DNA from: Pseudomonas sp. Root562
GTDB lineage: Bacteria > Pseudomonadota > Gammaproteobacteria > Pseudomonadales > Pseudomonadaceae
Reading direction: 5' to 3'
Assembly: GCF_001427125.1 (NCBI RefSeq)
Contig: NZ_LMGK01000022.1
Span: 100,126-164,125 of the forward strand
Length of the DNA stretch: 64,000 nucleotides
This document shows positions 26,857-35,478 of this stretch, piece after piece; positions within the stretch are counted from its first letter, which is position 1, and each line of letters opens with the position of its first letter. The notes under the pieces were generated by a model, which made no database searches, was not told the origin of the DNA, and worked only from the letters and a program-made list of their open reading frames with translations. A program made the translations under genes and the position numbers.

Positions 26857-27286
26857 AAGGAAACACCCATCCATTTAGCCCGAGTAAGGATAAGTCAAAT
26901 AGCGGGTCGACCCCCTGCGCCAGTAAAACACTTGTCGTTTTACTGCCCCGTTGCCGTTTCCATGGAGTCCAAGCTCCAGGGATAACCGGCTCGCAGAAGA
27001 TCTTTCGGCTTTTTCAAGTATTTACAAAGCCTAACGCAATACTAATCGGCATCTGGGTGATCGCAAATTTTTTCCCGGATGAGCGACGACCGGCGAACAT
27101 CGCATGTAGCTGTAGCACCTCGTTCTCAAATGCGACAGCCATCGAAAAGTACAGGGTATTTAAGCCTTAGAGGCGCATTCACGCCAATATTTAGATCACG
27201 CGCGCCCGACGCCAAAAGTTCAGCTACGCTCTGACGGCAAATCCGAAGAGAAGCTAGTTCAACTGCTACCGACTTTTGGGCCAACG
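26857..27286. other. Divergent promoter region of the sphingolipid locus
   Basis: These 430 bases separate the five-gene minus operon from the nine-gene plus operon. The stretch is more AT-rich around 27010-27200 than the genes, as expected for promoters, and has a small inverted repeat (TGGAG/CTCCA) near 26961-26977. No Anr box or other operator was recognised, and no gene. Confidence 0.5.
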
Positions 27287-28429
27287 ATGATCAATAAGAA
27301 GTTGCCAATCATTACGCGACCCGTCCTTACACGTTTGGAACTCAAGACATTCATTAGCTTCCCCGGCACTCTTTATCGCAACGATCCTTGCTGGATCGAG
27401 CCGATCCATTACGAGCGCCAGGAACTCCTTTCCAAAAAGAACCCGGCGTCGTCCCATTTAACGTGGCAGGCGTGGCTGGCCTGGTCGGGAACGGAAGTCG
27501 TGGGGCGTATCACGGCACAGATCGACAGCCTTCACCGGCAATTGCACGGCAATGATTCCGGGCACTTCGGGATGTTTGAAGCCGTGGATGACCCGGCCGT
27601 AGTCGACAGCCTGTTCGCGGCAGCTGAGGCCTGGTTGCGCGAACGTGGCGCCGCGCGTATCACCGGTCCGTTCAATCTGACCATTAACCAGGAAAGCGGG
27701 TTATTGGTGGAAGGATTCGATCATCCCCCCTCTGCGATGATGGGACACGGACAGCCCTACTATGATCAAAGGCTCACCGCCATCGGCTATCGGCAAGCCA
27801 CGGACCTGCTGGCCTACTGGATGCGCACCGACCAATTGCACTTTCCGCCGGCCTTGTCGGCGATGATGGCGCGCGAGCGAAAGCGCGTGGTGGTCAGGCC
27901 TCTGGACACCCGTCAGTTCCGGCGCGACATGCGCATCCTGCGTGAAATATTCAATGACGCCTGGAGCCGTAATTGGGGGTTTGTACCTTTCACCGAATCC
28001 GAATTTTTCGAGCTTGGCAGCCAGTTGAGGTTGTTGGTCCCCAAAGACCTGTTGTACATCGCTGAAGTCGATGGCGACCCCTGCGCTTTTATCGTGGCCA
28101 TCCCTAACATCAACGAGGCGATCGCCTCTCTCAAAGGACAATTGCTGCCCTTTGGCTGGCTGCGGCTGTTGTGGCGGCTTTATGGCAAGGGCACGCGCAC
28201 CGCACGCGTGCCCCTGATGGGCGTCAAGCAGCGTTACCAGTTCAGCCGTTTGGGACCAACACTCGCCCTGCTGTTGATCGAAGCGCTCAAGCCACCCTTC
28301 GTCAAACGGGGCATTGAAGCGTTGGAGATGTCCTGGATCCTGGAATCAAACGCGGTGATGCGCAAAATCCTCGTCCAGATCGGTGCCACCCCTTATAAGC
28401 GCTACCGGATCTATGAAAAGCACATCTGA
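27287..28429 (+). CDS. bcerS: Bacterial ceramide synthase candidate (GNAT-like acyltransferase)
   Basis: This 380-residue soluble protein has a bipartite GNAT-like architecture: an N-terminal segment (about 1-190) with GPFNLTINQESGLLVEGF and GQPYYDQRL, and a C-terminal acetyltransferase-like half (about 200-380) with ILREIFNDAWSRNWGFVPF and EMSWILESNAVMRKILVQIGATPYKRYRIYEK. This organisation fits the protein shown to acylate the sphingoid amine in Caulobacter, which is unrelated to eukaryotic ceramide synthase. It opens the plus-strand operon opposite the spt operon. Its last 17 bases overlap the next gene. The assignment is by motif memory and context, not by alignment. Confidence 0.75.
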   Translation: MINKKLPIITRPVLTRLELKTFISFPGTLYRNDPCWIEPIHYERQELLSKKNPASSHLTWQAWLAWSGTEVVGRITAQIDSLHRQLHGNDSGHFGMFEAVDDPAVVDSLFAAAEAWLRERGAARITGPFNLTINQESGLLVEGFDHPPSAMMGHGQPYYDQRLTAIGYRQATDLLAYWMRTDQLHFPPALSAMMARERKRVVVRPLDTRQFRRDMRILREIFNDAWSRNWGFVPFTESEFFELGSQLRLLVPKDLLYIAEVDGDPCAFIVAIPNINEAIASLKGQLLPFGWLRLLWRLYGKGTRTARVPLMGVKQRYQFSRLGPTLALLLIEALKPPFVKRGIEALEMSWILESNAVMRKILVQIGATPYKRYRIYEKHI

Positions 28430-29243
28430 GGCGAAACAATTCACTGCGCTGGTGCTGGCAGCGGACAGGGGCTCGGCCGATCCGGTTGCCGCAATGGCCG
28501 GGACCAGCTGCAAGGCCTTGGTGCCGGTGGCCGGGATACCCATGGTCTGTCGGGTGGTCGGGGCGTTGCAGGACAGCGAGTGGATTGATCGAATCGTACT
28601 GATTGGCCCTGCGCAAAACTTACTCGCACAAGATGCCTCAATGACGCAACTGCTCGACAGCGCCGGTGTCGGTTGGCTGGAACCCGCCAACTCGCCCAGT
28701 GTTAGCGCCGCACAAGCCCTGGCGCTTCAGCCCGCAGACAGACCGGTGTTGGTGACAACCGCGGACCACGCACTGCTTTGCCGGGAGATGGTCGACTACT
28801 TTCTACAGCACGCGGCCTCGGGCGGGCATGATTTTGTGGTGGCGGTGACGCCCCTGGACACGGTTCTGGCGCGCTTTCCAGGCACCCGGCGCACCGGCAT
28901 CCGGCTGCGCGGCGGCCCGTATTGCGGCAGCAATTTGTTTGCGTTCATGACCGAGGACGCCCGCCGGCTCGCCAGCTTCTGGCAACGGGTCGAACAGGAC
29001 CGCAAAAACCCTCGACGCGTCATTGCCGGTGCGCTGGGCTTTACAGGCGTTTTGCGCTACCTGATGGGCCGGTTGACCCTGGAACAAGCGCTACAACAGC
29101 TTTCCAGCAAGTTGGGGGTGAGTATCGGCGCGGTGATCATGCCCTTTGCGGAGGCCGCTATCGATGTCGATTCGCCGCTGGATTATCAAATGGTGGAGCG
29201 GTTTCATGCGCAGAAAAATCAGTCGATACCGAGCGGTTCCTGA
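28413..29243 (+). CDS. NTP:phosphate nucleotidyltransferase (MobA/GlmU-like fold)
   Basis: This 276-residue protein starts with the nucleotidyltransferase pattern ALVLAADRGSADPVAAMAG...CKALVPVAGIPM (residues 12-44), giving the phosphate-binding loop and Lys34. It has PVLVTTADHALL (the metal-binding Asp) near 110. The usual LAAGxG loop is altered to LAADRG. Such enzymes make NDP-alcohols or NDP-sugars. With a CDP-alcohol phosphotransferase four genes on, a CTP-dependent role that activates a head-group alcohol is the best guess. The ATG at 28413 overlaps bcerS; the frame is open from 28383. Confidence 0.8.
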   Translation: MKSTSEAKQFTALVLAADRGSADPVAAMAGTSCKALVPVAGIPMVCRVVGALQDSEWIDRIVLIGPAQNLLAQDASMTQLLDSAGVGWLEPANSPSVSAAQALALQPADRPVLVTTADHALLCREMVDYFLQHAASGGHDFVVAVTPLDTVLARFPGTRRTGIRLRGGPYCGSNLFAFMTEDARRLASFWQRVEQDRKNPRRVIAGALGFTGVLRYLMGRLTLEQALQQLSSKLGVSIGAVIMPFAEAAIDVDSPLDYQMVERFHAQKNQSIPSGS

Positions 29244-29297
29244 TGGATCTGGATGGCAACGCTCCGCGGTTTCGCGAGCGTTGGCAGGGTCCGGATT

Positions 29298-30371
29298 ATG
29301 TTTCTGATCGAACGCTATGTGATCGCCGAGATCCGTCGACCGGTGTTGGTGATGGTCAGCATCCTGGTGTTCATCTTTGCCAGTTATTCCGCAGAGCGCT
29401 ACCTGTCTGACGCGGTACAGGGAACCCTCGCTTTGCAGGCCGTGCTGCAAATGGTGTTCTACAAGGTACTGATTGCGCTGGAAATGCTGGTGCCGGTGGC
29501 GTTGTATGCCTCGGTGACCCTGGCGGTCGGGCGCCTGTGCCACGATTCCGAAATCATTGCGATATCGGCCTCGGGGGCAAACCCGCTGCGCATCTATCGG
29601 GCTGTCCTGTTATTGGCAATACCGATCTCGCTGGCGGTGGCCATGCTCTCGCTTTACGGGCGTCCCTGGGCCTACACGCAGGCCTATGTACTGGAACAGC
29701 AGTCGCGAACAGATCTGGACGTCAATCATCTGCAAGCGCAACGCTTCAACCTGAATAACGAAAACGGCAGGATGATTCTGGCAGAGCGGATCGATCGCAC
29801 CGATGGCCGGCTCCACGATGTACTGATCTATGACCCGGGCGACTCGAAAACCCGTGTGTTTCGTTCCGCACAAGCGCGCATTCTGGATCCCGATCCAGAC
29901 GATCCGGTCGTGGAACTGACGCAAGGCCATTCCTACTTGCTCAAGCACAGCACCTCAAAGGATATTTCAGAAAAATTCGAGCACATGCGGCTGCACTTGC
30001 TGCCCATCGAAAGGGCTGCCGAAGGCAAGCGCAAGGCGGCTCCCAACCAGGTGCTGGAGGCTTCCAGCGCACCGTTGGACAAGGCCGAACTGCAGTGGCG
30101 CCAGACGCGGGGCGTGAGCGCGACCATCCTTGCATTACTCGCCATTCCGTTGAGTCGCACCCGGCCCAGACAGGGACGATTCGCCACCCTGCTGCCCGTA
30201 ACAGCCGCGTTCGCCCTGATTTATTACGCAGCGGACATCTGCAAGACAATGGTGGGCAACAGCACCTTGCCCCTGTACCCGGGGTTGTGGATCGTGCCGC
30301 TGTTGATGAGTCTGGCGCTGCTGATTTTCCTGGCGCGGGATCTGGCACTCTTTCGGTTCGGCCTGCGATGA
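29298..30371 (+). CDS. LptF-like permease paralogue
   Basis: This 357-residue LptF/LptG-family protein has the usual layout: three N-terminal helices (about 1-115), a periplasmic beta-jellyroll domain (about 130-260, LNNENGRMILAERID, VFRSAQARI), and three C-terminal helices (about 270-355). LptF and LptG form the inner-membrane part of the lipopolysaccharide exporter. The housekeeping lptFG pair of pseudomonads is elsewhere beside pepA, so this is an extra pair. Within a sphingolipid operon it probably moves a sphingolipid. The ATG at 29298 is preferred because LptF proteins begin MIxxRY; an in-frame ATG at 29253 exists. Confidence 0.85.
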   Translation: MFLIERYVIAEIRRPVLVMVSILVFIFASYSAERYLSDAVQGTLALQAVLQMVFYKVLIALEMLVPVALYASVTLAVGRLCHDSEIIAISASGANPLRIYRAVLLLAIPISLAVAMLSLYGRPWAYTQAYVLEQQSRTDLDVNHLQAQRFNLNNENGRMILAERIDRTDGRLHDVLIYDPGDSKTRVFRSAQARILDPDPDDPVVELTQGHSYLLKHSTSKDISEKFEHMRLHLLPIERAAEGKRKAAPNQVLEASSAPLDKAELQWRQTRGVSATILALLAIPLSRTRPRQGRFATLLPVTAAFALIYYAADICKTMVGNSTLPLYPGLWIVPLLMSLALLIFLARDLALFRFGLR

Positions 30372-31450
30372 AAATCCTCGATCGCTACATCACCCGTCAT
30401 GTGTTCTTCGGTTTCGCCGCTGCCGCAGCGCTGTTGCTGCCGTTGTTCACCACCCTCGACCTGGTGGGCGAACTCGATGATGTGACTGCTGACGGCTACC
30501 GATTGAGCCAGGCGATCGAAGTCGTCTTCATGACCCTGCCCCGTCGTATCGTTGAGCTTGGCCCGTTCATCGCCCTGCTCGGCGGCATTGCCGCGCTCGG
30601 GCAGTTGGCCGCCACCCGGGAACTGACTGTCATGCGCGCCACTGGCCTGTCGATTGCCCGTATCGGGTTCACGGCGACGCTGGCCGGGCTCGCGCTGGCG
30701 TTGGCATGGGCGGCGCTGGATGAATGGGTGGCCTCTCCCCTGCAGCAAAATGGCCTGGAGTTGCGCAACGAAGCCATGTCCGCCGGTGCTCAGGCCAGCA
30801 ACGACCAGGGAAGCGTCTGGGCTCGCCAGGACGACCAAATCGTGCGGGTGGGCAATCTTCAGCACAAACGGCTGCCGGTCAATATCGAAATCTTCCGGTT
30901 CGACAACGACCGCTCACTGGTGTCCTACCTCTTTGCAGAGTCGGCGGACATACAGGACGCAGGCCAATGGCGTTTGAACAACGTCCAGGTCAAACAGTGG
31001 GATCAGGGCACCGAAACGACACAGCAACTCGATCATATGGTTTGGCATTCGATTTTTGGCGGAGCGCGACTGGGCGACATTACCCTGCCGACTGAAAGCC
31101 TGTCCGTGCGCCAACTCTATCGTTACATCGCCTACCTCAAAGGTTCGGGCCAGCCCTCGGCGCAATATGAAATGGCGATGTGGCAAAAACTCGGGCGGCC
31201 GATCCTGACCCTGGCGATGATCCTGTTCGCCATCCCGTTTGCCTTCGCACAACCGCGCTCACCCAACCTGGGGGCGCGGCTGGCGTTGGGTGCGCTGGTC
31301 GGGTTAATGGTCTATGTAAGTAATCAGATCATCGTAAACCTTGGTCTTCTGCTAAAGATGAACACACTGATCACTACCTTGGGGCCGGCACTGGTCTTGC
31401 TCGCGGTGGCGATCGGGATGGTGGGTTACATGGACCGGGGCAGTCGCTGA
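30368..31450 (+). CDS. LptG-like permease paralogue
   Basis: This 360-residue partner of the preceding gene overlaps it by four bases (ATGA at 30368-30371). It has helices at about 10-35, 55-75 and 95-120, a periplasmic jellyroll (about 130-265, with QGSVWARQDDQIVRVGNL), and a C-terminal helix triplet that contains GRPILTLAMILFAIPFAF. No LptA, LptB or LptC homologue is next to it, so it would have to borrow the LPS bridge or use unlinked parts. Confidence 0.86.
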   Translation: MKILDRYITRHVFFGFAAAAALLLPLFTTLDLVGELDDVTADGYRLSQAIEVVFMTLPRRIVELGPFIALLGGIAALGQLAATRELTVMRATGLSIARIGFTATLAGLALALAWAALDEWVASPLQQNGLELRNEAMSAGAQASNDQGSVWARQDDQIVRVGNLQHKRLPVNIEIFRFDNDRSLVSYLFAESADIQDAGQWRLNNVQVKQWDQGTETTQQLDHMVWHSIFGGARLGDITLPTESLSVRQLYRYIAYLKGSGQPSAQYEMAMWQKLGRPILTLAMILFAIPFAFAQPRSPNLGARLALGALVGLMVYVSNQIIVNLGLLLKMNTLITTLGPALVLLAVAIGMVGYMDRGSR

Positions 31451-31488
31451 GACTGCCCACGCTATTTCAATGAACAGGGCGCTGAACA

Positions 31489-32673
31489 ATGAAGACTCTC
31501 GTATACCTGATCTGTAGCAGCCCGGTGCGTCTGTGGGGCCTCACCTCCAGAGAACGAGTGGGCCGTATGCTCGCAAAGTTTCCCGACGCCCACCTCTGCG
31601 ATGCAGACGAGCCATTGCCGGCACAAGGCGAGGTCGTGCTGCTGCGCGAAGATTACCTTTACGATGATCGGGTGTTGCGGGGGTTGTTGAAAACGCCTGA
31701 GGTCGCCCTGCAAGACCCCAAGACCGGCGCCATCGTTGCCGCCCATGCCAGCGTGGAGCGACTCGCGCACCTGCCCAGCCTGGATACCGACGCCGTCGCC
31801 GGATTGCGTAAAGTGGTTCCCGCTACCGTGGCCACCGCCATGCAGACCCAACTGCGCAAGTTCGATCCTCCGTGGGTCGCGCAAATCACCGACAGCAATC
31901 AAGCGCACCTTGAAAAGTCGCTGTTCAACGGATCCTACAAAGGTGTCACTGACTTCATAACCCGAGCGATCTGGCCTGTCCCGGCGCGCTGGGCCACCGT
32001 CTGGTGCGTGCGGCTTGGGCTCAGCCCCAACCAGGTCACGGCAGCCAGCTATGTGCTGGCCATTCTGGCGGGTGTGCTGTTCTGGCACGGGCATTTCGGT
32101 GCGGGCCTGGTGGCCGGCTGGCTGATGACGTTTCTCGATACGGTCGACGGCAAACTGGCACGCGTCACTGTCACCTCCACCCGCTTCGGCAATATTTTCG
32201 ACCATGGCCTGGACCTGATTCACCCGCCGCTCTGGTATATCGCCTGGGGAATGGGCTATGCGGCGACCTGGGACTCGGACATACCGCTCAACCCCGTGCT
32301 CTGGGCCATTTTCCTGGGCTATGTCGCAGGGCGGTTGTGCGAAGGTGCGTTCAAGTTCGCCGCGCCCTTTTCAATGTTTCTGTGGCGCCCGTTCGACTCG
32401 CTCAACAGGCTTGTCACTGCGCGGCGTAATCCCAATCTACTGATACTGACCTGCTTGTGGGCGGTGGATGCCCATGACACGGGATTGATTTGGGTGGCCG
32501 TCTGGACCTGTGTTTCGACACTGGTGCTGGGGGTTCGCACAGTGTCCGCCATTGTCTTGAAACACCGGGGCCACCCGCCGCAGCCCTGGCTCAGCCGAAT
32601 CGACATGGCCGCCGAGCGCGACCGCTTGATCGTGCGGATGTTTGCGCCGCGCTCGGGCCTCAATGATGCGTGA
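31489..32673 (+). CDS. CDP-alcohol phosphotransferase with an extra N-terminal domain
   Basis: This 394-residue membrane enzyme has the CDP-alcohol motif D217-x2-D220-G-x2-A-R-x8-G-x3-D-x3-D242 in full, followed by several hydrophobic helices. It transfers a phospho-alcohol from a CDP-alcohol to an acceptor hydroxyl. An N-terminal soluble region (about 1-150, FPDAHLCDADEPLP, VVLLREDYLYDDRVL) resembles the degenerate half seen in proteins that join a nucleotidyltransferase to a phosphotransferase. It lies 38 bases after lptG-like and overlaps the lipid kinase gene. A head group on ceramide is the likely product (inference); the alcohol is unknown. Confidence 0.88.
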   Translation: MKTLVYLICSSPVRLWGLTSRERVGRMLAKFPDAHLCDADEPLPAQGEVVLLREDYLYDDRVLRGLLKTPEVALQDPKTGAIVAAHASVERLAHLPSLDTDAVAGLRKVVPATVATAMQTQLRKFDPPWVAQITDSNQAHLEKSLFNGSYKGVTDFITRAIWPVPARWATVWCVRLGLSPNQVTAASYVLAILAGVLFWHGHFGAGLVAGWLMTFLDTVDGKLARVTVTSTRFGNIFDHGLDLIHPPLWYIAWGMGYAATWDSDIPLNPVLWAIFLGYVAGRLCEGAFKFAAPFSMFLWRPFDSLNRLVTARRNPNLLILTCLWAVDAHDTGLIWVAVWTCVSTLVLGVRTVSAIVLKHRGHPPQPWLSRIDMAAERDRLIVRMFAPRSGLNDA

Positions 32674-33634
32674 CGCTTGTCCGCGGCCGCAGAAAATCGG
32701 CATCTTGCTCAACCCTTGCAGCGGCACCCTGCGACGTGCCTTGCCCAGGTTTCGTCTTCTCGCCCGCGACGTCCCCGGCGCCTCTGTGCTCGAAGCCACC
32801 TCGGCCGATGAGATCGCCGATGCCGTGTGCGATTTTCAGCTCCGGGAGAGTGACCTGCTGGTCGTTGTGGGTGGCGATGGGACCTTGCAAGCCGCGATCT
32901 CCTTTCTGCTGAGCCAAGAACCTGCGTGCCTGCCAACCGTACTGGTCATTCCGGGTGGCACCACCAATATGAGCGCGATCGATCTGGGGGCGCGCCTGAG
33001 CGCCGAAAAGGCCTTGACGGGCTTATCCGCCTGGCTCGCCGGCGATGCAACCGCCGCAAAAGTCGTATCGCGTGCTGCGCTTCGCGTTGATAGCGGGTTG
33101 CAACATGCGGCGCAATTCGGAATGTTCTTCGGCGTCGGCGCAGTCGTGAACGGCGTGCGTTACTACCATCGAACGCTGCGGCCCAAGCGCGTACCCGGGG
33201 CGCTGGGGCCGACACTGGCCTTGGGTCGAATGCTGTTTTCTGCGCTGCACAACCTGCCACACGACCTGTTTTGCGCGTTGCCCGCCCGCCTGGGCACTCA
33301 TCGTGGTGTCTGGGAACGTGACTGGCTGGTGGTGTTTGCCACCACCCTGGACCGTCTTCTTGCCGGAAGCAGGCCCTATTGGGGCACCGAACCGCAGCCC
33401 ATACATCTGACCGCCATCGCGCATCGGCCCCGGCGCCTGGCCCTGGTCCTGCCGCTCTTGCTCTGGGGCCGGGCCGTCTCGCTGATCAAGGAGCAAGATG
33501 GCTACTTCAGCCACAATTTCACCCGGATGGATCTCGGTGGCGCTGACGAATACGTGCTCGACGGTGAAATTTTTCCAGCACAAGGCACGATCACCCTGGC
33601 CGCCACGGCCCCGATCCGCTTCATGACCTTTTAG
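32663..33634 (+). CDS. Diacylglycerol kinase-family protein (possible ceramide kinase)
   Basis: This 323-residue protein has the lipid-kinase catalytic signature VVVGGDGTLQAA (about residues 72-83), the PGGTTNM segment (near 105), and the C-terminal DGE motif in YVLDGEIFPA. That places it with YegS/DgkB/CERK catalytic domains. In Caulobacter a ceramide kinase starts the phospho-head-group branch, so ceramide is a plausible substrate here. The start overlaps the preceding gene (ATG 32663 or 32666); 32642 is an unlikely upstream start. No membrane helix is evident. Confidence 0.82.
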   Translation: MMRDACPRPQKIGILLNPCSGTLRRALPRFRLLARDVPGASVLEATSADEIADAVCDFQLRESDLLVVVGGDGTLQAAISFLLSQEPACLPTVLVIPGGTTNMSAIDLGARLSAEKALTGLSAWLAGDATAAKVVSRAALRVDSGLQHAAQFGMFFGVGAVVNGVRYYHRTLRPKRVPGALGPTLALGRMLFSALHNLPHDLFCALPARLGTHRGVWERDWLVVFATTLDRLLAGSRPYWGTEPQPIHLTAIAHRPRRLALVLPLLLWGRAVSLIKEQDGYFSHNFTRMDLGGADEYVLDGEIFPAQGTITLAATAPIRFMTF

Positions 33635-33649
33635 GACCCCTGAGAGCCG

Positions 33650-34615
33650 ATGCGAGCCTTTGATTGCCTACCGCCGCCCGTGGCCTTGCTCGAACAGGTC
33701 AGGGCGCAATGCACGCAGCCGATGCCCGCTGATCTGGACGGCATCGCCCAGGCCGTGCATGCACGCCTGGGCGGTGCATTGGTCGGGTTGCTGGTCTACG
33801 GTTCTTGTCTGCGCAATGGCGATCTGAGTGATGGCATGGTCGATTTGTATGCGCTGGTTGACAGTTACGCGCATGCTCATCCCAAACGCTTGCAACAACT
33901 GGCCAATGCATGGCTTCCGCCTACGGTAGTCGTCATCAGCGCTGCAACGCCCGATGGCCGGATGCTCCACGCAAAATGCGCCATTCTCTCGCTGCAGGAC
34001 TTCGAGACAGGCACTCGTTCGTGGTTCCAAAGCTACCTCTGGGGCCGTTTCGCCCAACCGTGCCGACTGGTGTATTTCAAGGACGGGGAAACGCAAAGGC
34101 GTATCCACTTTGCGCTGGCTCAAGCGGTGATGACGCTGCTGGGACGCTGCATCGCTCATTTACCGGATCAATTCGACAGTTTTACGCTTTGGGAACAATC
34201 CCTGTCGCTGACCTACCGGACCGAGTTGCGCCCGGAATCAGCCGATCGGCCCAGGCAGCTGGTCAGGCATGACATGAATTATTACTCGCGCATCACTCAA
34301 GCCGCAGCGCCTGCGGTGAAGCAAATGGCCGTCTGTGCGCACGCAACGGATCGCTATCGCAACCTCTGTCCGCCGGCAGCACGCCGCCGTCATGAGCGAC
34401 TGTGGAAGTTGCGGCGGATTCAGGGACGAACCTTGAACGTGGCACGCTTGGTCAAATCGTTTTTTACCTTCGAAAACGGTGTCGACTACCTTGTCTGGAA
34501 GCTGGAGCGTCACTTGGGTGAGCCCATCGTCGTGACTCATCGGTTGCGTCGTTTTCCACTGGTCTTTGGCTGGCCCCTGCTCTGGCGCCTGCTCAAAAGC
34601 CGCCGGCTACGCTAA
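33650..34615 (+). CDS. Nucleotidyltransferase-fold protein with altered active site
   Basis: This 321-residue protein has a segment (residues 49-70) like the pol-beta superfamily pattern GS-x10-D-x-D: G51-S52 is present and Asp65 is in place, but the first metal-binding aspartate position is Met63. A helical C-terminal half (about 150-320) is rich in Arg and aromatic residues. I do not know its function. It may be a pseudo-enzyme or bind a nucleotide-linked head group. Position, 15 bases after the lipid kinase and 38 before the hydroxylase, puts it inside the operon. Confidence 0.65.
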   Translation: MRAFDCLPPPVALLEQVRAQCTQPMPADLDGIAQAVHARLGGALVGLLVYGSCLRNGDLSDGMVDLYALVDSYAHAHPKRLQQLANAWLPPTVVVISAATPDGRMLHAKCAILSLQDFETGTRSWFQSYLWGRFAQPCRLVYFKDGETQRRIHFALAQAVMTLLGRCIAHLPDQFDSFTLWEQSLSLTYRTELRPESADRPRQLVRHDMNYYSRITQAAAPAVKQMAVCAHATDRYRNLCPPAARRRHERLWKLRRIQGRTLNVARLVKSFFTFENGVDYLVWKLERHLGEPIVVTHRLRRFPLVFGWPLLWRLLKSRRLR

Positions 34616-34653
34616 GAAATGCGCCTTGCCGACTCGAACAACAGAGGGCGACC

Positions 34654-35415
34654 ATGGATAGAGACAACGTACGCGTCAGCACCCCACCCACCAAGCGCAA
34701 ACATCGCCCCAGCGTGGCGCTCGGTTTGTGGATCATCAAGCGCCTGGAAAAGACCATCCTGCGAAACTCCACGGTGGGCGACAGCCCTTTCTTCGAGCCC
34801 CGACAGTTTGCCTGGGTGACGGAGCTGGAAGCGAACTGGCCAAGCATTCTCAAGGAGCTCGAAGTCGTCCTGGATGACCGCGACCGGTTGCCCAATTTTC
34901 AAGACATTTCTAAAGATCAACGCAACATTACCCAGGACGACAAGTGGAAAACTTATTTCCTCTACGGCTATGGCTACAAGATGGACAAGAACTGCGCCCG
35001 CTGCCCTGACACCACGAGGATCGTCGAAGCCATACCGGGCATGTTTACCGCGTTCTTTTCGATCCTGGCCCCGGGCAAACATATTCCCCTGCATCGAGGC
35101 CCTTACAACGGGCTGCTGCGCGTGCACCTGGGGCTGGTGGTGCCTGAGCCCCGGGAGAGCTGCCGAATCCAGGTCGGCGATCAGATCCGCCATTGGGAAA
35201 GTGGCAAATGCCTGATATTCGATGACACCTACCGGCATCAAGTCTGGAACGATACGACCGGGACTCGCGTGGTTCTGTTTCTCGACGTCGAACGACCGCT
35301 CAATGCGCGGGGTACGTTGCTCAACAGGATTGTGCTCCGGCTGATTCGCTGGTCGCCGTTCATTCAGGACGCGCGCCGCAACCACCGTGCCTGGGAGCGT
35401 GGTCTTGAACCATAG
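34654..35415 (+). CDS. Aspartyl/asparaginyl beta-hydroxylase-family dioxygenase (LpxO-like)
   Basis: This 253-residue Fe(II)/2-oxoglutarate dioxygenase has iron-binding His147 in LHRGPYN, His195 in YRHQVWN and the 2-oxoglutarate arginine Arg205 in TGTRVVLFLDV. LpxO, of the same family, hydroxylates the secondary acyl chain of lipid A. In a ceramide operon, hydroxylation of the sphingolipid acyl chain or base is the obvious inference. The N terminus (about 1-45) is basic with a helix (VALGLWIIKRLEK) that could associate with the membrane, unlike the multi-pass LpxO anchor. Confidence 0.85.
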   Translation: MDRDNVRVSTPPTKRKHRPSVALGLWIIKRLEKTILRNSTVGDSPFFEPRQFAWVTELEANWPSILKELEVVLDDRDRLPNFQDISKDQRNITQDDKWKTYFLYGYGYKMDKNCARCPDTTRIVEAIPGMFTAFFSILAPGKHIPLHRGPYNGLLRVHLGLVVPEPRESCRIQVGDQIRHWESGKCLIFDDTYRHQVWNDTTGTRVVLFLDVERPLNARGTLLNRIVLRLIRWSPFIQDARRNHRAWERGLEP

Positions 35416-35478
35416 CGACGCCCACGGGTCCCTCAGTAAGCACCCAGCACGCCCCGGCACAGAGGATTTCCAACAACG

